This document shows positions 5,584-10,815 of a stretch of 10,815 nucleotides of DNA, in pieces. The DNA is taken from assembly GCA_964599885.1 (NCBI GenBank), contig CAZRHH010000091.1, positions 1 through 10,815 on the forward strand, in the 5' to 3' direction. Position 1 is the first letter of the stretch. Each line of letters begins with the position of its first letter. The position numbers and the translations under genes are program-made. This stretch comes from CAZRHH01 sp964599885. Its GTDB lineage: Bacteria > Chloroflexota > Dehalococcoidia > DSTF01 > JACRBR01. The notes under the pieces are model-generated. The model ran no database searches. It was given only the letters and a program-made list of their open reading frames with translations, and was not told where the DNA came from.

Positions 5584-6681
5584 ATGAGAGTTGTGTACCT
5601 CGCTGATGCGCCGTATATCCACACGCGGCGGTGGGTGGAGCACTTTGCTGCGCGCGGGTGGGATGCGCACGTGATCTCGTTTCGGGAGGCGGAGATTCCC
5701 GGCGTGACGGTGCATCACATCGACGGGCTCGAGGTGATGCGGAAGGCGCGGTACCTGGTGCACGCGCGGCGGGTGCGATCGCTGGTGCGGGCGTTGCAGC
5801 CGGATCTGGTACACGCGCTGCACCTGACGAGCTACGGTTTTCTCGCCGGGCTGGCGCGCGTGCAGCCGTCGATCGTCTCCGTCTGGGGCACCGACGTGCT
5901 GGAGGCGCCATCGCTGACGCCTGCGCATCGCTGGATCACACGGAGCGCGCTGGCCAACGCCGGCGCGATCACGGCGACGGGGCTGCGGCTGGCTGAAGCG
6001 ACACTCGCGCATACGCCGCGCGGCAAGCCAGTGAGCGTGATTCCGTACGGCGTCGACCTCGACATGTTCACCGCAAAGACGCAAAGAGCGCAGAGCGACG
6101 CAAAGGTTGAAGGGGATAGCGGGCAGGCGATCACCGTCGGCGCCGTATCGCGGCTGTCGCCGGAGAAAGGCTTCGAGCATCTGCTGCGCGCCGTCGCGCT
6201 GCTGCGGGATGCGGGCACGCGCGTCGACGTGCTGTTCGCGGGCGACGGGCCGTCGCGCGCATCGCTCGAGCGGCTCGCGGCCGAACTGCGACTCGACGGC
6301 GTGCGCTTCGCCGGCCACGTCGAGCATGCGGACGTGCCGGACGTGCTGCGGCAGATCGATATCTTCGCGATGCCATCGACGTGGGAGGGGTTCGGCGTTT
6401 CGGCCGTGGAGGCGAGCGCGATGGCGCTGCCCGTCGTCGCATCGAACATTCACGGCATTCCGGATGTCGTCATCGACGGCGAGACGGGCCTGCTCGTGCC
6501 CCCGGCCGATCCGCGCGCGCTCGCCGATGCGATAGCGCGGCTCGCCGCCGATCCGGCGCTGCGCGAGCGGATGGGCGCCGCCGGGCGCGCCTTCGTCGAG
6601 CGCGAGTACGATTGGCGCGACAACGCCCGGCTGATGGAGCGCCTCTACGACGATATGGCCGGCATCGCGCGCCCAACGTAG
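5584..6681 (+). CDS. GT4-family glycosyltransferase
   Basis: This cytosolic or membrane-peripheral GT-B fold enzyme would transfer a sugar from a nucleotide-sugar donor, retaining its configuration; acceptor and sugar are unknown. The open frame extends upstream but overlaps the opposite-strand gene, so the ATG at 5584 (MRVVYLADAPYIHTRRWVEH) is chosen; it matches family N-termini though no Shine-Dalgarno is seen. The protein is 365 aa. The N-terminal domain includes PDLVHALHL (73-81) and VWGTDVLEAP (100-109). The C-terminal domain has VGAVSRLSPEKGFEHLLRA (185-203), FAGDGP (218-223), the E-x7-E donor motif at Glu268 and Glu276 (WEGFGVSAVEASA), and DGETGLLVPPADP (298-310). Residues 163-180 (AKTQRAQSDAKVEGDSG region) are encoded by a repeat tract between the two domains. 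The gene stands alone; such enzymes usually build exopolysaccharide or glycolipid. Confidence 0.9.
   Translation: MRVVYLADAPYIHTRRWVEHFAARGWDAHVISFREAEIPGVTVHHIDGLEVMRKARYLVHARRVRSLVRALQPDLVHALHLTSYGFLAGLARVQPSIVSVWGTDVLEAPSLTPAHRWITRSALANAGAITATGLRLAEATLAHTPRGKPVSVIPYGVDLDMFTAKTQRAQSDAKVEGDSGQAITVGAVSRLSPEKGFEHLLRAVALLRDAGTRVDVLFAGDGPSRASLERLAAELRLDGVRFAGHVEHADVPDVLRQIDIFAMPSTWEGFGVSAVEASAMALPVVASNIHGIPDVVIDGETGLLVPPADPRALADAIARLAADPALRERMGAAGRAFVEREYDWRDNARLMERLYDDMAGIARPT
6072..6106 (+). repeat. In-frame CGCAAAGA repeat tract inside the glycosyltransferase
   Basis: CGCAAAGA occurs twice in tandem (6072-6079, 6080-6087), then GCGCAGA, GCGA and CGCAAAGG. The tract is A-rich against its GC-rich surroundings and encodes the Lys/Gln/Arg-rich segment joining the two GT-B domains, a place where extra residues are tolerated. 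Confidence 0.55.
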
Positions 6682-6796
6682 GGGTTTCCGCCGCGGGCGT
6701 TACGGGCGACCGAGAATCATCACGCGCGCGGCATTAGAGGATGATTGGCCGGACATCGCAAGTTGCTCGCGATGCGCTTCAAGGGGGAGGACACCC

Positions 6797-7306
6797 ATGA
6801 CGCAGACCGCCGACCGCATCACGATCCCGATCATCGCCGAGGACCGCGCGAACGCCCTGCTGCACGCGCTCGACAAGCTGTGCGCGGACAGCGCGCCATC
6901 CGCGCCCGCCGCCAGGCACGCCGCCCGCCTGCGCTTCGCGCTCGACCGGCTGAAGGAGCTGCGGTTAGCCGCGGACCGCGACCGCGGTGCGTTTGCGCCG
7001 GGTCGTGCGGACGTCGCGCTATCGATTCTGAAGGCGAACATCGTCGTCGCGGCACAGTTCGTCGCAAAGGCGCGCGGGATGGAGATCAGCGGCCGGAACG
7101 CGGCGCTTGCTTCGCAAGAGAACAGCGAACAGAGAGCAGAGAACGGCGGTGCGTTGGAGCGCAGCGCGGCCGAGCGCGATCAGATGGTGAGCGCGAAGGC
7201 GCGGCCGAGTGTGAGTACGTTCGGCAAGCAGCCGCAGCCGGTCGCGCCGGCCGACGTTGATGAGACGGCGCTGGTTGACGCGCAGGTGGTGCGCACGGCT
7301 GCGTAG
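6797..7306 (+). CDS. Conserved-looking hypothetical protein, 169 aa
   Basis: I do not recognise this protein. The start is well supported: GGAGG at 6786-6790 lies six bases before the ATG. Residues 1-105 look like a compact, mainly helical domain rich in Ala, Arg and Leu (EDRANALLHALDKLCA, ARLRFALDRLKELRLAAD, ADVALSILKANIVVAAQFVA). Residues 106-169 look disordered, with a repeat-encoded ENSEQRAEN segment, then Pro/Val/Ala-rich sequence ending DAQVVRTAA. There is no signal peptide or membrane segment. It lies 115 bp after the glycosyltransferase, with a TTAGAGGATGAT stretch at 6734-6745 that could hold a -10 box. The clear ribosome site and codon use support a real gene. Confidence 0.65.
   Translation: MTQTADRITIPIIAEDRANALLHALDKLCADSAPSAPAARHAARLRFALDRLKELRLAADRDRGAFAPGRADVALSILKANIVVAAQFVAKARGMEISGRNAALASQENSEQRAENGGALERSAAERDQMVSAKARPSVSTFGKQPQPVAPADVDETALVDAQVVRTAA
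7117..7144 (+). repeat. In-frame heptamer tract 3
   Basis: Four 7-bp units in exact register, AGAGAAC, AGCGAAC, AGAGAGC and AGAGAAC, lie within the 169-aa gene and encode part of the ENSEQRAEN segment. They are preceded by a CTTGC/GCAAG mini-hairpin (7106-7118). Base composition differs sharply from the flanks, so an insertion or local expansion in a disordered tail is likely. Confidence 0.6.
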
Positions 7307-7337
7307 ACGCGCGGTGCGGCGCTTCACTGTGATACGA

Positions 7338-7710
7338 ACAGCGCAGCGTCTGCTGTCGCATCCGCTGCTTTCATAGAATGAATAGTTCTGGGGGACACCC
7401 CCAACTTCTTGTTCGCGTTGGGCCGGCAGGCGCTGCGCCCTGCACCCGCCCCGTGAACGTCACCGCCCGTCGCTTTGGCTCCGCCACATACAGCGTAAAA
7501 AAGACAATTGTCTGGGGGACACCCCCAGACCCCTGGCAGGCGCTGCGCCCTGCACCCGCTCCCGCCGTGAACGTCACCGTCTGTCGCTTTGGCTCCGCCA
7601 CATACAGCGCAGCGACTGCTGTCGCATCCAATGCTTTCCTAGAATGAATGCTTCTGGGACACCCCGCCCCGGCAGGCGCGGCGCCCTGCACCCGCTCGCA
7701 CGGTCAATGT
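7338..7710 (+). repeat. Composite palindromic repeat array (modules X-Y, Y-X-Y)
   Basis: Two module types alternate. X is 50 bp (7338-7387 and 7604-7653; 44 of 50 positions match by hand alignment), with ACAGCGCAGCG, a GCGAC/GTCGC hairpin in the second copy, and TAGAATGAAT. Y is about 100 bp (7388-7495, 7512-7609, and a decayed copy 7654-7710). Its order is CTGGGGGACACCCCCA hairpin, GGCAGGCGCTGCGCCCTGCA hairpin, GTGAACGTCAC, then CGTCGCTTTGGCTCC and GCCACATACAGCG. The end of Y (ACAGCG) is also the start of X, so copies overlap. The order is X1 Y1 spacer Y2 X2 Y3. The similarity of palindromes in each copy suggests a mobile or amplified noncoding element; no transposase is present. Confidence 0.75.
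7497..7530 (-). terminator. Terminator-like hairpin with T-run, minus strand
   Basis: The arms 7510-7518 and 7522-7530 form a perfect 9-bp stem (core TGGGGG/CCCCCA, loop of three). Read on the minus strand it is followed by the palindrome GACAATTGTC (7503-7512) and six T (complement of 7497-7502). The gap between stem and T-run, and the lack of a minus-strand gene upstream, make a real terminator role uncertain; it may simply be part of the repeat. Confidence 0.35.
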
Positions 7711-7770
7711 GCGCGGGACCACGTGAAGACGATGTAGCGCCCAGTGGTTCAGCGTGTTACCACATGCACC

Positions 7771-8376
7771 ATGTCTGGTGAACTTGGGATCATTCTCTGG
7801 CTTGCCGTGGTGGTGGTCTCGGCCGTGGTGGTGTCGTTTTGGGCGCACCGCTGGGGGCGCGACCCGTTCGGGTGGGTGCTGCTGGCCGCGGCGATGGGAC
7901 CGATCGCGATCATCGGGCTGGTAGGCGCGCGCCGGTCGGACGTTGCGCGGGCGACGCCGCGCGCGGCGCGCGCCGGAGGCAACGACGGGCCAATCATCGT
8001 GGCGTGCGACGGGTCGAAGGCGAGCGCGGCGCTTGCGGAGTTCGTGGCGGAGACGGATCTGAACAGCCGCGACGTGATCCTGGTCGCGGTGCTGCCGCTT
8101 GAATCGGAGCCGCACGCGGAGGGCGCGGACGCGCGGAAGCGCGTGGATGACATGACGCGTCCTGTGAAGGCGGGGCTGGATGCGAAAGGCATCGCATCGC
8201 GCGTAGCCGTGAAATACGGGCCGCCGGGCGAGGCGATCGTTTCGTTCGCGAATGAAGTGAACGCGTCGCTGATCGTGATCGGACGGCGGGGGAGTGGACT
8301 CACGCGCGCGGTGCTGGGTTCAGTGTCGCGGCATGTCGTCGAACAAGCGGAGGCGCCCGTCGCGCTCGTGTCCTGA
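7771..8376 (+). CDS. Membrane-anchored universal stress protein
   Basis: The protein has an N-terminal membrane hairpin joined to a UspA domain. The ATG at 7771 (MSGELGIILW) is preferred; an in-frame GTG at 7744 would add nine residues. Neither has a clear ribosome site. From 7771 the length is 201 aa. TM1 spans about 5-24 and TM2 about 33-53, separated by HRWGRDPFGW, a layout seen in PLDc_N-like anchors. Residues 55-72 are a basic linker. The Usp domain covers 73-201: PIIVACDGSKAS (74-85, with Asp80 of the nucleotide site), a central ILVAVLPLESE strand, and VIGRRGSGLTRAVLGSVS (169-186). That last motif resembles the ATP-binding G-2x-G-9x-G-S signature but is one residue shorter (8x). Usp proteins bind ATP or signal in stress; an inner-membrane anchored form is less common. 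It converges with the hydrolase gene, 8 bp apart. Confidence 0.85.
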   Translation: MSGELGIILWLAVVVVSAVVVSFWAHRWGRDPFGWVLLAAAMGPIAIIGLVGARRSDVARATPRAARAGGNDGPIIVACDGSKASAALAEFVAETDLNSRDVILVAVLPLESEPHAEGADARKRVDDMTRPVKAGLDAKGIASRVAVKYGPPGEAIVSFANEVNASLIVIGRRGSGLTRAVLGSVSRHVVEQAEAPVALVS

Positions 8377-8384
8377 GAACGTGA

Positions 8385-9824
8385 CTACGGGCGCGCGACG
8401 CCGCCGGGGTCGCCTTCTTCGAGCGGCGTCGTGAACGAGCGGCCGATGTCGGTGAGGTCGCCACTGATGTCGTCGCCCGCGGGCTTCACGCCCCCTTCCA
8501 CCCACGCGACGAGGTCATCGAACGCCTGGACGCGCTCTTCGTCGCTGAAGGCGCAGTGGCCGGGCCGCCGGATCGCGCGCTGGACGAGCAGATCGCCGTT
8601 GCCGGCGTCCTCGACGATGCGGCGGTACGACTGTTCGAGGCTGATCGGCACCAACAGGTCGCCGGTGCCGTGTAATGAGAGCAGCGGCGTCCGGATTTCG
8701 CCGGTCATCGGCGCGAACTCCGGGTATGCCGTCCGGTTGCGGAACGACGTGTTCGCGGCGATCCGCGAGACGTCCGCATTGAGCTGATCCGTCGTCACGA
8801 GCAGACCGTCATCGATCGTGTACGCGGTGTTGACGTTCTGGGCGGCCGCGTTCGACGGCCCGGCGGTCCCGACGGCGTTGACGAGAATGACGAAGTTGAA
8901 GTTGAAGTTGGCGGCGAATCCTTCGCGAAAGAACGGGCGCGGGCCGCCCGTCATGTTCTCGACGACATCGGCGAAAGCGCGGCCGGCAGCCGTCGGTTCG
9001 TCCACGTCGCCCAGCGCGGGCAGAATCTCTTCCTGGATCTTCACCGCGAAGCTCGGCGCATCCGTTGTGATGCCGTAGAGGTCAACATCGCTGAAGTAGC
9101 CCGCGAGCGTCCCCCAGCTCAGGATGTAGTCCAGCACCTCGTGGCCGGAGACGACACCGCACTCGGTCAGCGCGCCATCATAGGCATCCGGGTACTGCTC
9201 GAGCGAGAACGTGACGACGTGCCCGCCCATCGACTGTCCGTAGATGTACTCGCGGTCGGGCGTGCCCACTTGCTCCGCGAACACATCCTTCAGCGCCAGT
9301 GTGTCCCGCGCGCCGGCGCCCGGCTCGTAGCCGTTCTTCGAGTAGCTCGACGCCGCCCAGGCGTAGCCCTGAGCGATGAAGTACTCGCGCAGCGGCGGCG
9401 GGTCGACCGTGAGCGCCGGCGGGTTGCCGCGGAATCCGTGCGCGAAGTAGACGACGTCGCCGTTCCAGTTGGCGGGGACTTCGATCTGGTAACCGCCGAA
9501 GATGTACTTGCCGAAGATTGCGCGGGCGCCGGGCAGCGCTTCGAACGCCGGGTCCAGGATCTCGTAGTCAATGCTGACGGGTGTCACGGGCAGCATGCGC
9601 GACGGCTGGTAAGCGGCGGCCGTGGGCGAGGCTTCGGCGGTGGCGGTAGACGTGATTTGCGCGCCAGCGATGGCGGTCGTCTTGGCGTCGTCACCGCAGG
9701 ATGTGGTTAGCACGCCGAGCGCGGCGAGCAGCGGCACGGCGGCGGCGCGCAAGATGCTGCGCGCGCCGCTGGCGCGATGTTCGTTCGTGGTCTCGTTCTG
9801 GGTATCCAGATTCGTCCCTGCCAC
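8385..9824 (-). CDS. Lipoprotein alpha/beta-hydrolase
   Basis: This is a predicted exported serine hydrolase of 479 aa attached to the membrane by lipid. The GTG at 9824 is chosen over the longer frame from 9914 because GGGAAG lies eight bases upstream and it leaves a proper signal: Arg-rich n-region, core AAAVPLLAALGVL, lipobox with Cys43 (LTTSCGDD). A Thr/Ala/Ser linker follows (45-75). The catalytic layout is clear: oxyanion-type HGFRG (129-133), nucleophile elbow GQSMGG with Ser198, HGTGD with Asp389, and RPGHCAF with His423. The region between Ser198 and Asp389 is long, suggesting a lid or cap insertion (about 225-375). The RPGHC(A/G)F ending is reminiscent of esterases with a GHC motif. 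The substrate is unknown (ester or peptide). It ends 8 bp from the convergent stress-protein gene. The fold is confident, the substrate not. Confidence 0.85.
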   Translation of the reverse strand: MAGTNLDTQNETTNEHRASGARSILRAAAVPLLAALGVLTTSCGDDAKTTAIAGAQITSTATAEASPTAAAYQPSRMLPVTPVSIDYEILDPAFEALPGARAIFGKYIFGGYQIEVPANWNGDVVYFAHGFRGNPPALTVDPPPLREYFIAQGYAWAASSYSKNGYEPGAGARDTLALKDVFAEQVGTPDREYIYGQSMGGHVVTFSLEQYPDAYDGALTECGVVSGHEVLDYILSWGTLAGYFSDVDLYGITTDAPSFAVKIQEEILPALGDVDEPTAAGRAFADVVENMTGGPRPFFREGFAANFNFNFVILVNAVGTAGPSNAAAQNVNTAYTIDDGLLVTTDQLNADVSRIAANTSFRNRTAYPEFAPMTGEIRTPLLSLHGTGDLLVPISLEQSYRRIVEDAGNGDLLVQRAIRRPGHCAFSDEERVQAFDDLVAWVEGGVKPAGDDISGDLTDIGRSFTTPLEEGDPGGVARP

Positions 9825-10040
9825 TAGCTCTGCTTCCCTATAACGCCTGAACGGCGCCAAAGGTTTCCCTCCGGACGTGCCGAATCCGGGGAGAAGGGTA
9901 GTCGCGCGACGCAACGAGCATCGGCAAACGCGGGGCGTGCGGTGTTATTCATGCGGTATTGAAGCTGAACGTGGCGGGTCAGCGGGTTTATGTATTGTAG
10001 CGGGTTTCGAGGGGAGCGGCGCCGCGGGCGGCGTTTCCCC

Positions 10041-10065
10041 GGGGCCCGGCAAGCGGGGCCCCTAC
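10041..10065 (-). repeat. GTAG-headed REP-like hairpin, minus strand
   Basis: Read on the minus strand, GTAG (complement of 10062-10065) leads directly into a perfect 7-bp stem GGGGCCC/GGGCCCC around an eight-base GCTTGC-containing loop. The layout matches the element at 2103 but in opposite orientation and with a different stem. A role in ending pdxS transcription is also possible. Confidence 0.45.
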
Positions 10066-10100
10066 CCTTCGTGTTGGCGAGCGTCGGCTAGGTCGAGCAA

Positions 10101-10120
10101 CGGCACAGCAAGCTATGCCG
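10101..10120 (-). terminator. Hairpin just downstream of pdxS
   Basis: The minus-strand RNA can form CGGCATAGC/GCTGTGCCG, a 9-position stem with one G-U pair, ending 13 bases after the pdxS stop. The plus-strand version would have an A-C mismatch at the same place, so the structure fits pdxS transcription. There is no T-run, so it may protect the 3' end rather than terminate. Confidence 0.4.
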
Positions 10121-10133
10121 CCACAATGGCTGG

Positions 10134-10815
10134 CTACCAGCCGCGCTTGGCGAGCAGTTCGCCCTCGGACAGCGTGCCGATTTCGATGCCCTTCATCGCG
10201 GAACCGGTGCCGCGCGAGACTTCGGCGATGATGTCGGCGTCGCGGAAGTGCGTCGTGGCCTTGACGATCGCGCGCGCCATCTTGTCCGGATCCTCGGACT
10301 TGAAGATGCCTGAGCCGACAAAGACGCCTTCGGCGCCGAGCTGCATCATCAGCGCGGCGTCGGCCGGCGTCGCGATGCCGCCGGCGGCGAAGTTTACGAC
10401 GGGCAGCTTGCCGAGGTCGCGTACTTCCTTCACCAGCTCGATCGGCGCGCCGAGGTTCTTCGCTTCGGTGGCGAGTTCGTCGTCGGGCATGTTCTGGATG
10501 CGGCGGATGTCGTCCCACAGCTGGCGCATGTGGCGCACTGCCTCGACGACGTTGCCGGTGCCCGCTTCGCCCTTCGTGCGGATCATCGCCGCGCCCTCGC
10601 TGATGCGGCGCAGCGCCTCGCCGAGATCGCGGCAGCCGCAGACGAACGGCACCTTGTACGGGTGCTTGTTGATGTGATGCGCCTCGTCGGCCGGCGTCAG
10701 AACTTCGGACTCATCGATGTAGTCGACGCCGAGCGCCTGCAGCACCTGCGCTTCGACGAAGTGGCCGATGCGCGCCTTGGCCATGACGGGGATGCTGACG
10801 GCGGCGATGATGCCG
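10134..10815 (-). CDS. pdxS: PdxS, pyridoxal 5'-phosphate synthase subunit (N-terminus beyond window edge)
   Basis: PdxS builds pyridoxal phosphate from ribose 5-phosphate, glyceraldehyde 3-phosphate and ammonia supplied by the glutaminase PdxT, in a cytosolic dodecamer. The 226 visible residues cover roughly three quarters of the 290-300 aa family length; about 68 N-terminal residues are missing. Both catalytic lysines can be placed by comparison with the Bacillus subtilis protein: Lys81 in SIPVMAKARIGH and Lys149 in RTKGEAGTGNVVEAVRHMR. Further family blocks are DYIDESEVLTPADE, VPFVCGCRDLGEALRRI, LPVVNFAAGGIATPADAAL, GVFVGSGIFKSEDP and the C-terminal KRGW. No pdxT follows downstream within the window, where it often lies. 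The identity is certain. Confidence 0.97.
   Translation of the reverse strand, partial: GIIAAVSIPVMAKARIGHFVEAQVLQALGVDYIDESEVLTPADEAHHINKHPYKVPFVCGCRDLGEALRRISEGAAMIRTKGEAGTGNVVEAVRHMRQLWDDIRRIQNMPDDELATEAKNLGAPIELVKEVRDLGKLPVVNFAAGGIATPADAALMMQLGAEGVFVGSGIFKSEDPDKMARAIVKATTHFRDADIIAEVSRGTGSAMKGIEIGTLSEGELLAKRGW

Larger units (their letters stand above)
7307..7770. other. Gene-free region holding a composite repeat array
   Basis: No believable gene lies between the 169-aa protein and the stress protein. Open frames exist on both strands, but they follow the repeats: on the minus strand the peptide LYVAEPKR..VTFT appears twice because the DNA is repeated. The last 60 bases before 7771 show no clear promoter or ribosome site. 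Confidence 0.6.
9825..10133. other. Intergenic region downstream of pdxS
   Basis: This 309-bp gap holds a terminator-like hairpin next to pdxS (10101-10120), a GTAG-headed GC-rich hairpin (10041-10065) and a 9-bp direct repeat AGCGGGTTT (9981-9989, 9999-10007). No pdxT or other gene fits. The hydrolase promoter should lie in its left part; I could not assign one with confidence. Confidence 0.5.

Noticed and set aside
5389..6453. Long minus-strand open frame opposite the glycosyltransferase
   Set aside because: His/Arg-rich translation with no motif, fully antisense to a clear GT4 gene.
7371..7691. Minus-strand open frame with repeated LYVAEPKR..VTFT peptide
   Set aside because: The peptide repeat mirrors DNA repeats of the composite array; there is no ribosome site or credible start.
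7338..7710. CRISPR array
   Set aside because: The units are unequal, 50 to 100 bp long, contain internal palindromes and overlap; there are no short uniform repeats with unique spacers.
9877..10677. Plus-strand open frame opposite pdxS
   Set aside because: Ser/Ala-rich translation antisense to an unmistakable pdxS; no ribosome site.

Overview
The window is high-GC bacterial DNA, chromosomal in character. It carries housekeeping genes (ribD start, tmk, pdxS end) mixed with secreted or surface proteins and repeat-rich intergenic DNA. The style suggests a Chloroflexota-like organism, perhaps near Dehalococcoidia or Thermomicrobia. The pointers are lipoproteins with Thr/Ala/Pro/Ser linkers after the lipid-accepting Cys, and a large exported protein built from repeats of the type 'LPLL...FxxQN...VTVxYxD...GSAxxxSDQPIVA'. 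This placement is inference from style; other high-GC phyla are possible.

Layout. 1-179 (-): N-terminus of RibD, running off the left edge. 402-1310 (+): lipoprotein with a cohesin-like domain. 1351-1971 (+): thymidylate kinase. 1972-2294: intergenic DNA with heptamer repeats, two GTAG-headed REP-like hairpins and a good sigma70-type promoter. 2301-3908 (+): exported four-repeat surface protein. 3909-4119: intergenic DNA with a second heptamer tract. 4120-4462 (+): a small phage-associated-type gene that appears split by a frameshift. 4482-5429 (-): a proteasome-like (Ntn-hydrolase) protein in a lower-GC stretch. 5584-6681 (+): GT4 glycosyltransferase with an in-frame repeat insertion. 6797-7306 (+): unrecognised 169-aa protein, also carrying an in-frame heptamer tract. 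7338-7710: composite palindromic repeat array without genes. 7771-8376 (+): membrane-anchored universal stress protein. 8385-9824 (-): lipoprotein alpha/beta-hydrolase. 9825-10133: intergenic DNA with a REP-like hairpin and a terminator-like hairpin. 10134-10815 (-): PdxS, lacking its N-terminus at the right edge.

How the genes relate. Most genes look like single transcription units, with divergent or convergent neighbours, so there is no clear multi-gene pathway operon. RibD (riboflavin), Tmk (dTTP) and PdxS (vitamin B6) are core metabolism. The cohesin-like lipoprotein, the four-repeat protein and the hydrolase are predicted at the cell surface. The region 4120-5429 (frameshifted phage-type gene facing a proteasome-like gene of lower GC) is the most accessory-looking part. 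The most unusual structural signal is the number of unrelated short repeat systems: heptamer-period tracts, GTAG hairpins and a composite array.
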